A DNA stretch of 64,000 nucleotides from Chryseosolibacter sp040902445 (GTDB taxonomy: Bacteria > Bacteroidota > Bacteroidia > Cytophagales > Cyclobacteriaceae): the NCBI GenBank assembly GCA_040902445.1, contig JBBDXJ010000288.1:1-64000 (forward strand), written 5' to 3'. Below are positions 1 through 8,218 of the stretch, piece by piece. Numbering within the stretch: position 1 is the stretch's first letter; each line of letters begins with the position of its first letter. The notes beneath the pieces are model-generated. The model was not told the DNA's origin, did not search any database, and was given only the letters and a program-made list of their open reading frames with translations. The translations under genes and the position numbers were made by a program.

Positions 1-49
1 ACATGGCTGTCAAGCATTTCAAAGAACTAAACCTAAAAACAACGCAACG

Positions 50-937
50 CTAGTGAATAATGTTCAATAACAACTTGTAACTATCTTTTGCATCTTCTCT
101 GTTCATTCCCATCTTTCTTTTATCCGGGCCGCCTAACTGGGCGGTAAACATTGAAGCCTCGCCGAATGCCACAATTTTGCCTTTACCATGTTTCTTGAAA
201 GCTCCTTGAGACCACCCCCGGATCTTTAACAATGGGGTATTATTGTGAAATCTCCAGGCGGTATCAGGCATCAGCATCATACTTGAGTTATTAAAAACTA
301 AAATTGGATTTGCATCAGCAGGTATCAAAAATGCCTGACCTTCCGTATTGGGAATTTGTATCACGGATTCAGTACTATCCCTTCCTTTTGTAATTATGTT
401 TTCAACAAGGGTCTTATTTGTCAATTTAAAATAGGATGGGTTAATAATGTCAAAGTTAAATCCGTTGTAAAATTTGAATCCAAAAACGGAAGCCAGTTCT
501 TCCGCAGCACCGGCAAACGGCATGTGATCCGCAATCAAAAATAAACTTCCGCCATTATACACCCAGTTTTCGACCGCTTCAATTTCCTCTTTTGTGAATG
601 CTGAGGGAGTAGGCAAAGTCCAGTTTTTTACATTGATCGCGTTTAATGGATTAGCAATCACAAGCACTTTTATATTCGCTAATTTCTTTTTATCAAATTC
701 TCCTGCATATCCTTTGACCACATATCCATCTTTCTCCAGGATCCTCGCAAAAGGCAAATACCCACGATCTTTTGTATGACCACTGTGATGACCTTCGTCG
801 ATGAAAATCATAGAACCCTTGCCCGTTTGATAAATGGGATTTGGGATTACCGGGTTAAACATCGGATCAGGGACTTGTTGGGCAACCATTTGGCTTGCTG
901 TCAGCACAAGGAAAATAAGGAGGATGGACGTTTTCAT
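50..937 (-). CDS. Exported GATase-like (DUF4350-type) protein
   Basis: 295 aa with a clear N-terminal signal peptide (hydrophobic residues 4-18, ending at an AQQ site), so it is exported to the periplasm or cell surface. The body resembles the class I glutamine-amidotransferase-like fold seen in DUF4350 proteins: an early FIDEGHHSGH stretch around residues 45-54, then alternating hydrophobic strands and the segment NGGSLFLIADHMPFAG around 128-143. No catalytic Cys-His-Glu triad of a true amidotransferase can be assigned, so this is probably a binding or structural version of the fold. The gene stands alone; the next gene on the same strand is about 390 bp upstream. Coding status is secure, function is inferred from fold resemblance only. 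Confidence 0.85.
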   Translation of the reverse strand: MKTSILLIFLVLTASQMVAQQVPDPMFNPVIPNPIYQTGKGSMIFIDEGHHSGHTKDRGYLPFARILEKDGYVVKGYAGEFDKKKLANIKVLVIANPLNAINVKNWTLPTPSAFTKEEIEAVENWVYNGGSLFLIADHMPFAGAAEELASVFGFKFYNGFNFDIINPSYFKLTNKTLVENIITKGRDSTESVIQIPNTEGQAFLIPADANPILVFNNSSMMLMPDTAWRFHNNTPLLKIRGWSQGAFKKHGKGKIVAFGEASMFTAQLGGPDKRKMGMNREDAKDSYKLLLNIIH

Positions 938-1081
938 AACTCTTATTCACAGTTTTTTAGCCCAATTCAAAATTCTAACACTCTTGCCTGTCGAAACTGG
1001 TCACAAAATCAGAAGAAGTCACCAGCCATGAGATGCCTTCCATGGTGGATTGTCAATCCCCAGGTTGTCCTGACCCTTCCT

Positions 1082-1183
1082 TCATGTTCCCTCAAAAGCT
1101 TTTTTCAACTCCTTGATATCAAACTTCTTCATTTTAAGATATGCCTTCGTCACCCGCTCCGTTTTCGTTTTGTCTCGGTACCA
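1082..1183 (-). pseudogene. C-terminal remnant of a VOC/PhnB-like protein
   Basis: Too short for normal gene calling. The reverse strand encodes WYRDKTKTERVTKAYLKMKK, then FDIKELKKAFEGT and a TGA stop at 1082-1084. The pattern of ...RVT.AYLKMKKFDI..LKKA.EG matches, from memory, the end of PhnB/3-demethylubiquinone methyltransferase-like VOC proteins. Immediately upstream (1202-1246) sits a palindromic intergenic repeat instead of the rest of the gene. The simplest reading is a gene whose 5' part was lost and replaced by repeat DNA. The identification rests on about 33 residues. Confidence 0.45.
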
Positions 1184-1201
1184 TCTCTTTAGAGATGGAA
1201 G

Positions 1202-1246
1202 AAAGTCCCTCTCTTTCAGGAGCTCTTTCAGGAGAGGGATTTAGGG
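1202..1246. repeat. Short palindromic intergenic repeat (CCCTAAATCCCTCTCC type)
   Basis: On the reverse strand the sequence runs CCCTAAATCCCTCTCC, then a near-direct repeat GAAAGAGCTCCTGAAAGAG, then AGGGACTTT. The CCCTCTC and GAGAGGG arms pair. A related element (CCCCTAAATCCCC...GGGGAC) is at 14811-14846. This is the sort of dispersed repeat common between genes in Bacteroidota. The rest of 938-1323 shows no other recognisable feature apart from the VOC remnant. Confidence 0.55.
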
Positions 1247-1323
1247 TCAGGTGATGCCGCAGAAAATGGATTTCGGCCTGGGTAATGTCGAAAAATGCTT
1301 TATTAATTAGTTTGTTGTCATCT

Positions 1324-1638
1324 TCACAAAAAAAACAAGATCACCACCACCAGCAACACACCGCCCAAAAACAAACTGATCAATATCTGCGTATGGTATT
1401 TGATGTAAGCCTTCATCTCCTCTTCCTTGGGATCAAATTTCTTTTTCCTGAACTGGGGTTTCCGCGGAGGGATGATGGAATAGATCGCCATAAAAAGGAA
1501 GAAAAGGCATGCCCCGCCGAAGATCCAGATTACAAAACTACCCAGAGGGGCGAGGATAAAGCACGCGCTGAAACACAAAACAGTCAGTACAGCAAAAAAA
1601 ATCGAAGGTGTTTTTCCTTTTACTGCAGGGGTTTTCAT
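1324..1638 (-). CDS. Small integral membrane protein
   Basis: 104 aa from the ATG at 1638; a longer form would use a TTG at 1659 (111 aa). Three hydrophobic helices are visible: SIFFAVLTVLCFSACFI, FVIWIFGGACLFFLFMAIYSII, and a C-terminal ILISLFLGGVLLVVVILFFL that ends the protein. A basic, charged linker (RKPQFRKKKFDPKEEEMKAY) lies between helices 2 and 3. I do not recognise the family. The gene is just downstream of the DPP IV gene on the same strand (the DPP IV stop is about 47 bp upstream of this start), so the two may be co-transcribed. Confidence 0.75.
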   Translation of the reverse strand: MKTPAVKGKTPSIFFAVLTVLCFSACFILAPLGSFVIWIFGGACLFFLFMAIYSIIPPRKPQFRKKKFDPKEEEMKAYIKYHTQILISLFLGGVLLVVVILFFL

Positions 1639-1684
1639 AACAGGAGCTTTTACTTCCAAAGGCGCCCACTAAAGATCGGAATTT

Positions 1685-3850
1685 TTACAGATTCTTCTCA
1701 ATGAAATTCAACATCATCGTGTAAAGATGATGCTGCGTCTCAGCGCCCTGAATGCCGTGGTGTTTGTCAGGATAATAAAATGATTCAAACTGCTTGCCTG
1801 CGTTGATCAGCGCATCCTCCAGCACCATGGAGTTCTGGAAATGTACGTTGTCATCACCGGTGCCGTGAACAAGTAGAAATTTCCCTTCAAGCTTTTCAGC
1901 ATACGTAGACGGCGAATTGAGATCATAACCATCTGGATTGAGCTGCGGCGTTTGCAAATAACGTTCAGTGTAAATGGTATCGTAAAATCTCCAGTTAGTG
2001 ACAGGTGAAACAGCGATGCCCAACTTAAAAACTCCAGCACCCTTCGTCAACGCCAGCGATGACATGTATCCGCCATAGCTCCAACCCCAGATCCCGAGGC
2101 GATTTCCATCGACATGATCCAAAGACATCAGGTACCTTGCACCCGCCAGGTGATCTTCAAGCTCATACTTCCCAAGCTGCTTGTATGTCACTTTTTTGAA
2201 TGCCTCTCCGCGACCACCTGTACCCCTTGGGTCAATAACAGCGACGATATATCCCCTCTGCGACAAAACCTGATGAAAATAAAAATGTTTCCCTGCCCAC
2301 GAATTATCCGCCTCCTGTGAACCCGGGCCACTGTATTGAAAGACCATAACAGGATATTGTTTCGAAGGGTCAAAGTTTTGCGGTTTAAGGAAATACCCGT
2401 TCAATGAAGTCCCATCTACCGTTTTGAAGGTGAAAAACTCCTTTGGGATGACGCCGTGCTCCTGGGTATTCTTTATCAATCGCTCGTTGCGCTCAAGTAC
2501 TTTTAGCGAAACATTTTTACTTGTCCTGTAAAGTGTTGCAATAATCGGATGCGCCGCACTCTGGTGGTGGTCAATGTAAAATTGAAAATCAGGACTCATG
2601 TTGATTCCATGTGTACCGGCTCCGGCTGATAGTCTGATCTTCCTCCTGCCGTCAAATGATACTGAATAGAAATGCCGTTCCAGCGGAGAAATTTCCGTGG
2701 AGGTATAATAACACGTTTTATTCTTTTCATCAAAGCCAATGAATTCAACGACCTCATAGTCGCCAGTTGTCAGCTTCCGCAGCAATTTTCCATCGAGTGA
2801 ATACAGATAGAGATGTTTGTATCCCTCCGACTCACTCGTATGAATAAATTGTTTTCCATCGCTAAGGTAGGTCAGGTCATCGAGGACTTCGATATCAAAA
2901 TATGTGTCTGTTTTTTCATCGAGTATCACCTCCGACTCTCCGGTGCTGGCATTTATGTGTAACAACAATAGATGGTTCTGAAGCCGGTTGAGTCTGCGTA
3001 TGGACAATACATTAGGATCGGTCGTCCACTTAATACGCGGAATGTAAATATCCGGCTCACCTCCCGTGTCTGCCACGACCCTTTGCCTTGACATCAGATC
3101 GTAAAACCAGATCTGAACGGTTGAATTTTTCTCGCCCGCCTTTGGATATTTGTAGCGGTAATCAAAAGGATATAACCCCCCGCCCCATAATTGAAGATTG
3201 TATTCCTTCACCTGACTTTCATCAAAGCGGTAATAGGCAAGTTTCTTCCCGTCGGGTGACCACTCAAAGCCTACAACAAAACTGAACTCCTCCTCGTAAA
3301 CCCAATCGGTAGTTCCGTTAATGATGAAATTGAATTTCCCATCTTCCGTAACCTGTTCTTCCATCATTCCGGAAAGCGAAACATAAAAGAGGTTGTTGTT
3401 GCGTACGAAAGCCACTTTGCTTCCATCGGGAGAAAACGTCGCATAGGATTGATGGCCCTTTGAAAGGGGTTGAAGGGATTTGGTCCCGAGATCATACACA
3501 TAATAGGTTGCGACAAACGACCTGCAGTAGATGCTCTGGCTTTCGGTTTGCAACAAAAGTTTTCTTTCGTCGGCGCTGAAACTATAGTCGTCAATGACAA
3601 TAGCCGTAGACAAGCCATCTCCATCCAGCAACGTCTGTGCGGGCTGACCGGTGATGATGTCGTACTTGATGATCTTGTTTTCGGATAAGGCGGTATAGTA
3701 CTTGCCATCATTCATCCAGTTAATGCCGGTAACTGACTTTTCCGCAAAAGTATTGAGGATAGTAAAGTCATCCACCGATATTTTGTTTTGCGCAGAGAGA
3801 GCAGTGACGATGACCGAGAAAAAGAGAAAGAAGGACTTGAATTTATTCAT
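1685..3850 (-). CDS. Dipeptidyl peptidase IV (S9B prolyl oligopeptidase family)
   Basis: Exported serine peptidase that would release X-Pro or X-Ala dipeptides from peptide N termini. I start at the ATG at 3850 because it begins a good signal peptide (MNKFKSFFLFFSVIVTALSAQ); the longer open frame adds 53 residues with no signal character. 721 aa is the usual length. Residues about 30-460 form the beta-propeller, including TDWVYEEEF, whose paired glutamates match the double-Glu motif that binds the substrate N terminus in DPP IV. The C-terminal alpha/beta-hydrolase domain carries GWSYGGYMS (Ser591), HGTGDDNVHFQ (Asp666) and DKHHGIQ (His698), with the same Asp-His spacing of 32 as human DPP4. 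It is divergent from ypdA, 67 bp away. Confidence 0.95.
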   Translation of the reverse strand: MNKFKSFFLFFSVIVTALSAQNKISVDDFTILNTFAEKSVTGINWMNDGKYYTALSENKIIKYDIITGQPAQTLLDGDGLSTAIVIDDYSFSADERKLLLQTESQSIYCRSFVATYYVYDLGTKSLQPLSKGHQSYATFSPDGSKVAFVRNNNLFYVSLSGMMEEQVTEDGKFNFIINGTTDWVYEEEFSFVVGFEWSPDGKKLAYYRFDESQVKEYNLQLWGGGLYPFDYRYKYPKAGEKNSTVQIWFYDLMSRQRVVADTGGEPDIYIPRIKWTTDPNVLSIRRLNRLQNHLLLLHINASTGESEVILDEKTDTYFDIEVLDDLTYLSDGKQFIHTSESEGYKHLYLYSLDGKLLRKLTTGDYEVVEFIGFDEKNKTCYYTSTEISPLERHFYSVSFDGRRKIRLSAGAGTHGINMSPDFQFYIDHHQSAAHPIIATLYRTSKNVSLKVLERNERLIKNTQEHGVIPKEFFTFKTVDGTSLNGYFLKPQNFDPSKQYPVMVFQYSGPGSQEADNSWAGKHFYFHQVLSQRGYIVAVIDPRGTGGRGEAFKKVTYKQLGKYELEDHLAGARYLMSLDHVDGNRLGIWGWSYGGYMSSLALTKGAGVFKLGIAVSPVTNWRFYDTIYTERYLQTPQLNPDGYDLNSPSTYAEKLEGKFLLVHGTGDDNVHFQNSMVLEDALINAGKQFESFYYPDKHHGIQGAETQHHLYTMMLNFIEKNL

Positions 3851-3880
3851 AAGTGGTTGCGGTATGCTGGCCCAATTTTT

Positions 3881-3890
3881 ACAATATTGT
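3881..3890. promoter_or_regulatory. Perfect 10-bp palindrome in a divergent promoter gap
   Basis: ACAATATTGT lies about 30 bp from both start codons in the 67-bp gap between the divergent DPP IV and ypdA genes. It could be an operator or simply AT-rich promoter DNA. Seen directly; function is conjecture. Confidence 0.25.
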
Positions 3891-3917
3891 TGAATAATCA
3901 AATCGCTTTTCCGCAGA

Positions 3918-4880
3918 ATGAAGGAATATGACATTATAATCATCGGCGGAGGTCCGATCGGGCTGGCATGCGGCATTGAAGCCAAAAAAGCAGGACTGAC
4001 GTATCTCATCCTCGAGAAAGGGTGCCTCGTGAATTCACTGTACCACTATCCACTTAACATGACATTTTTCTCCACGTCCGAAAGGCTTGAGATCGGTGGC
4101 GTCCCCTTTATTTCGCACGGTCCCAAACCCAACCGCTTCGAGGCTCTTGAATATTACCGCAGGGTGTGTATGAGCTGGCAACTCAATGTAAGATTGTACG
4201 AAAAAGTAATTTCTTCAGAGGTCCGCAATAACATCCACCATGTCAAAACATTTAGGGGTGATTACCGCGCCAAAGTCGTCATACTCGCCCTGGGATTTTA
4301 TGATCTTCCGTTCTTACTGAATGTGTCGGGAGAAGATCTTCCAAAAGTTCTGCACTACTACGATGAACCCCATCCTTATTTCGCGCAGAAGGTCGTGGTG
4401 GTGGGGGCTTCCAACTCCGCTGTTGATGTCGCCCTTGAAACCTGGCGCAAAGGAGCGCAAGTTACCATGGTGGTGAAAGGACAAACCATCGGCGACAAAG
4501 TAAAATACTGGGTGAGGCCTGACATCGACAACAGAATAAAAGAGGGGTCCATAAAATGTTTCTTCAATAGTGAAGTCCTTGCCATCACTCCGACAACGGT
4601 TGAAATAAAAACGCCGGAGGGAAAACAAATTCTTGAGAATGATTTCGTTCTGGCGATGACAGGCTATCAACCGCCATTCGAATTTATGGAGTCACTCGGC
4701 ATCCGGTTTCACAACGATGAATACCATACTCCGATTTATGACGAAGTCACCATGGAAACAAATGTCTCCAACCTTTATCTCGCCGGCGTCGTATGCGGAG
4801 GCCTGAAGACGAATAAGTGGTTTATTGAAAATTCACGCGTGCACGCGGAAATGATAATGAAAAGCCTGAACCGGGATTAA
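3918..4880 (+). CDS. ypdA: YpdA-family bacillithiol disulfide reductase
   Basis: FAD- and NADPH-dependent flavoprotein, 320 aa, expected to reduce oxidised bacillithiol (BSSB) in the cytoplasm. The FAD-binding GxGxxG is at residues 10-15 (IIIIGGGPIGLACG). The NADPH-binding loop is VVVGASNSAVDVALE near 165-178. FSTSERLEIGG and the C-terminal ...AGVVCGGLKTNKWFIENSRVHA are typical of YpdA rather than thioredoxin reductase, and there is no CxxC redox pair. The start is fixed by the near-ideal N terminus MKEYDIIIIGGGP. The last codons and the TAA stop lie inside a dispersed repeat (CTGAACCGGGATTAA, 4866-4880), so the native C-terminal residues may have been replaced. Confidence 0.92.
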   Translation: MKEYDIIIIGGGPIGLACGIEAKKAGLTYLILEKGCLVNSLYHYPLNMTFFSTSERLEIGGVPFISHGPKPNRFEALEYYRRVCMSWQLNVRLYEKVISSEVRNNIHHVKTFRGDYRAKVVILALGFYDLPFLLNVSGEDLPKVLHYYDEPHPYFAQKVVVVGASNSAVDVALETWRKGAQVTMVVKGQTIGDKVKYWVRPDIDNRIKEGSIKCFFNSEVLAITPTTVEIKTPEGKQILENDFVLAMTGYQPPFEFMESLGIRFHNDEYHTPIYDEVTMETNVSNLYLAGVVCGGLKTNKWFIENSRVHAEMIMKSLNRD

Positions 4881-4898
4881 TGGATTAGAGGATTTCCA
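4866..4898 (+). repeat. Dispersed repeat CTGAACCGGGATTAA overlapping a gene end
   Basis: CTGAACCGGGATTAA (4866-4880) followed by TGGATTAGAGGATTTCC. The 15-mer recurs at 8064-8078 and, inverted, at 8204-8218; a shortened copy is at 8048-8060. Here it supplies the last four sense codons and the stop of ypdA. Confidence 0.7.
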
Positions 4899-4949
4899 CG
4901 ATTAAATACCTCAAGTAACCCCTGCATCTTACACCTGACCATCGTGAAT

Positions 4950-5000
4950 TTGCATTCAGCCCCAACAGGCCCAACGGGGCGAAATATATCAGCCCGGTGT
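4950..5000. repeat. Probable Bacteroidota intergenic repeat
   Basis: Contains AACAGGCCCAACGGGGCGAAATATATCAGCCCGG, where GCCCAACGGGGC is a short palindrome. It resembles, from memory, a dispersed intergenic element of Bacteroidota. Only one copy is visible in this window, so the call is tentative. The rest of 4881-5064 shows nothing else. Confidence 0.35.
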
Positions 5001-5064
5001 CCAGTCCCTCCTGTCAAATGATTTTAGTCCACGGCCTAAAGGCCATGGCAATTGATTATCTTTT

Positions 5065-5937
5065 TTAAACAAACCTATTCAAAATAGAAACCACTTGGCT
5101 TTTATACCCACCGCCGAATAAATTCACATGCACCAACAAAGGATATAGATTGTACAAATCAAACCTTTCTTGCCAACCGGGCAACAAAGGATAAACCTCC
5201 TCATAATTCTCTAAAAATGTCGAATCAAATCCACCGAACAACTGCGTCATGGCCAGGTCAACTTCGCGATGCCCGAAATACACAGCAGGATCAATGAGAC
5301 AAGGCTCGCCCTTCGAAGTGGTCATCACATTCCCACCCCACAGATCACCGTGCAGCAACGATGGATGCTCTTCCGGCAACAACAAAGGAAGCTTGCTGAA
5401 AAGAACATCGAATTTTTTTATTAATCCGGAATCGATCCTACCGGCATCCCTCGCCTTCTTCAGTTGTATCCGAAGACGCCGCTCAATAAGGAATTCCACC
5501 CACGACGACGATCTTTCATTAACCTGAGGAAGAGACCCGATGTAATTATCGAAATCAAGACCAAATTCATTGAAAATATTTTTATGTAAATCGGCCAGAC
5601 CCAATCCCAGGTTCTTCCAATAATTCCGGCCCCGCCTTCCTCCGTCAACATACTCAAGCAAAAGAAACTGGAACGAACCTGAATTCCCGGCGTAAATTAC
5701 TTCAGGCACCATCAGGGAATTTGATTCGCGCAATAGCGCCAGGCCGCGCGCCTCGGCAGCAAACATATCCGGAAACTTTTTGAGTTCATTCCACTTTATA
5801 AAATACGCACCACGCGAAGTGGTCAGTCGTCCGCCCTGGTTGATGCAACCTCCGCTGGCAAAAGAAAAACCTTTGATAGTTGAATTCGTGTGTGCTTCAA
5901 CCTCCTGAACAATCGCCGAAGGGATGGAAGCGACCAT
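5065..5937 (-). CDS. Fructosamine/ketosamine-3-kinase family protein
   Basis: 290 aa, usual length for the fructosamine kinase family, which phosphorylates protein- or amino-acid-bound ketosamines so that they decompose (deglycation). The kinase-like fold shows FIKW (ATP-binding Lys, about residue 48), LLLEYVDGG hinge, the catalytic loop HGDLWGGN near 195-202, and IDPAVYFGHREVDLAM near 215-230 (metal-binding DPA and the family's GHRE signature). The ATG is only 2 nt after the TAA of the TonB receptor gene, so the two are translated from one message. The pairing with an outer-membrane receptor is unusual and suggests either uptake of a glycated compound or chance linkage. Confidence 0.9.
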   Translation of the reverse strand: MVASIPSAIVQEVEAHTNSTIKGFSFASGGCINQGGRLTTSRGAYFIKWNELKKFPDMFAAEARGLALLRESNSLMVPEVIYAGNSGSFQFLLLEYVDGGRRGRNYWKNLGLGLADLHKNIFNEFGLDFDNYIGSLPQVNERSSSWVEFLIERRLRIQLKKARDAGRIDSGLIKKFDVLFSKLPLLLPEEHPSLLHGDLWGGNVMTTSKGEPCLIDPAVYFGHREVDLAMTQLFGGFDSTFLENYEEVYPLLPGWQERFDLYNLYPLLVHVNLFGGGYKSQVVSILNRFV

Positions 5938-5939
5938 TT

Positions 5940-8003
5940 TTATTTCCCTGAGCCCAGAACGATGTTAATACCCGCATAATAATTCCTCGGCATGGCTGCA
6001 TTGTAATATCTGCCGCCAATGGCATTCAGGTCGTTTCCCAAACTGTAGGTCTTATTCAAGGCATTGTCGATCCCGCCAAAAATTTCAAATCTGTGAGACT
6101 GTTGAAAGGTGGCATTCCATCCAAGGCGAGCGCCGAGTAAGGCGAATGCGTCTGAATAATCTGTGTTAGCATCGTTTAAGGGAATCTCGTCAACATAATT
6201 AAATGTAAAATTGGCCGAAAACTTTTTTATCAGGTTTATATCCACTCCACCGGAGAAAATCCCGGGAGCCACACCCGTCAACGAATTCCCCGAATAATCC
6301 GCATCAAGCGGAACATATTCTTTAAATCGATAATGCTGGTAGGCATAACTCGCCCAAACCTTAAAAAATGATAAAAATTCTTCATCGTCTATAACATAGT
6401 ACGACAGCAGGCCTTCGATTCCCTGCTGTGAGGTTTTTCCTGCGTTGACGAAATAATCCGCACCATCATCGTCGCGCTGTAAGACAATGGTGTTCCTTAA
6501 CTTAAAGTCGTAAATCACAAGGTCATAATTCAGTTTACCCCCAACTAAATTCCCGCGCGCACCAAATTCAAGATTATTCCCGCTTTCCGCTTTAAGCGAA
6601 TTGCTGAACGTGTTTGTTGACGGCCGGACTTCCGCAAGGGACGGAGGTGAAAACCCGTCGCTGTAACTTGCAAACACCGAAATTTCTTCCGAGAACTTTT
6701 TCAACAGAGCAACACGCGGAGAGAAGACCGCATCAAAATTGCGCGTCTGTTCCACCATAGGTGCTGGCTCCACCCTGATAAAGTTGTATTGTAGAAAGTT
6801 TACGCTTGCCCCAGCGGTAAGAAAAAAATTACCCGGGAGCTGAAAATCTCCCTGAGCAAAAATCAACCCTGCGCTGGAAGCAACTTCGTCTTTCAACTGA
6901 ACCGTGTCAGCTCGTCCGGAAATATTGCCATACACGCCAATAGGTGATTTGAAATACTGGTACTCGCCACCGAATGTGATCTTTCCCACTGGTGACTGTT
7001 GATTGTTAAACAACTGGTACACCGTATGGGTCCTTAATCCGAGGTTGGTTTCATCGCGCGCCTCGTAGTTTCTTATCGTCGGATTTTCAAAGGCGGAAAA
7101 CCCGCCATATACCCCGGCCGTGGTAGACCACCTGTTATTCCAGTCGTGATCGTAGATCAATCCGCCGAAAATAGTCTCGTTCGTCACCGCAGCCTTTGCC
7201 GCAACGGCGCCCAACAACGCTGATGGTGGCCTTGCCTGTTTCGGATTCGCCTCGTATTGCGTTTTATTCAATCCCCCTGGGGTTTCATAAAAAAGATTCG
7301 AAAAAATAATAGTGGAAGACAATGTGCCCTTACTACCGGCTCTGAATTTGACATCGGCATTCACCGCATTTCGCTTCAATGCAGTTTGTTCGCGATATCC
7401 GTCAGACTTATGATGGGCATACTGCAGACTGGCGCTGATGTTTTCACTCTTCACCTGGCCCCTGAGTAAATACCGCTGCAGCCCGTAGCTTCCCATCACC
7501 GTGCTGGCCTGGATCTGATCCTGTTTCACTTCAGGACTTTTTATCAACAACACCCCTCCAGTGCCGGCACCGTACAAACTTCCGCCGGGACCCTTGATCA
7601 CTTCGAGCGTACCAATCGCACCAAAATCAAGAAGATTGAGGTACGTGTTTCCCCCTCCATCGGTGAAGGGCAAACCATTCCAGTAAGCTTTCACGTTTCG
7701 AACACCGAAAGGTGAGCGCAGCGAACTTCCCCGAATGGAAAATCGGTAACTCCCGGGAGACCGCTCCTCCATGCGCACCCCAGGAACAATATTCACCGCC
7801 GGCAGAATGGATGTATTGTTAAATCTCTGCAAGTCGTCAGCCTTGAGAAACCCAATGGACGCGGGCACCTCATTTAACTTTCGATTGGTTTCGTAAGCCT
7901 CAATTACAATTTCCTGCAACAACCTCGAAGAATCACCTGCAGTTTGCTGGGCGGACAATGAGGTGAATGAATGTATTGCGACAAGGGTAAAGATCAATCT
8001 CAT
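5940..8003 (-). CDS. TonB-dependent outer-membrane receptor
   Basis: 687 aa beginning with a signal peptide (MRLIFTLVAIHSFTSLSAQQ). A TonB-box-like EIVIEAYE follows at about residues 30-37, then the plug domain (NIVPGVRMEERSPGSYRFSIRG, LEVIKGPGGSLYGAGTGGVLLI) up to about 155. The remainder is a 22-strand type barrel rich in alternating aromatic strands and ends in NYYAGINIVLG. The layout is that of siderophore or FecA-like receptors; the ligand cannot be read from sequence. It has no N-terminal carboxypeptidase-like domain, so it is not a SusC homologue. It is the first gene of a two-gene unit with the fructosamine kinase-like gene. Confidence 0.93.
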   Translation of the reverse strand: MRLIFTLVAIHSFTSLSAQQTAGDSSRLLQEIVIEAYETNRKLNEVPASIGFLKADDLQRFNNTSILPAVNIVPGVRMEERSPGSYRFSIRGSSLRSPFGVRNVKAYWNGLPFTDGGGNTYLNLLDFGAIGTLEVIKGPGGSLYGAGTGGVLLIKSPEVKQDQIQASTVMGSYGLQRYLLRGQVKSENISASLQYAHHKSDGYREQTALKRNAVNADVKFRAGSKGTLSSTIIFSNLFYETPGGLNKTQYEANPKQARPPSALLGAVAAKAAVTNETIFGGLIYDHDWNNRWSTTAGVYGGFSAFENPTIRNYEARDETNLGLRTHTVYQLFNNQQSPVGKITFGGEYQYFKSPIGVYGNISGRADTVQLKDEVASSAGLIFAQGDFQLPGNFFLTAGASVNFLQYNFIRVEPAPMVEQTRNFDAVFSPRVALLKKFSEEISVFASYSDGFSPPSLAEVRPSTNTFSNSLKAESGNNLEFGARGNLVGGKLNYDLVIYDFKLRNTIVLQRDDDGADYFVNAGKTSQQGIEGLLSYYVIDDEEFLSFFKVWASYAYQHYRFKEYVPLDADYSGNSLTGVAPGIFSGGVDINLIKKFSANFTFNYVDEIPLNDANTDYSDAFALLGARLGWNATFQQSHRFEIFGGIDNALNKTYSLGNDLNAIGGRYYNAAMPRNYYAGINIVLGSGK

Positions 8004-8047
8004 AGCTGCAATACTATGGGAAAAATATATTTAAAAGAATAATTTTT

Positions 8048-8218
8048 TGACCGGGATTAATGCCTGAACCGGGATTAAGCAGATTAAGGGATGCCCCGAT
8101 TGATTTTGGGATTTTGAAGGATTGCGCAGATGTTTTAGTGCATGGAAAATTCATTTAGAACCGCTCACTTTGAGAAATGCCATCCCGGGAATCCTCTAAT
8201 CCCTTAATCCCGGTTCAG
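8048..8218. repeat. Inverted pair of CTGAACCGGGATTAA repeats
   Basis: Forward copies at 8048-8060 (truncated) and 8064-8078 face an inverted copy at 8204-8218 (CTTAATCCCGGTTCAG). Between them are AT-rich phrases such as GATTGATTTTGGGATTTTGAAGGATT. The inverted copy overlaps the stop codon of ispH (TGA at 8215-8217). The element fills the gap between ispH and the TonB receptor gene, and may act as a composite structured element. Confidence 0.65.

Noticed and set aside
776..1192. 138-aa plus-strand frame across 776-1192
   Set aside because: Its first part is the antisense of the exported gene at 50-937, and the rest crosses the VOC remnant; composition is not protein-like.
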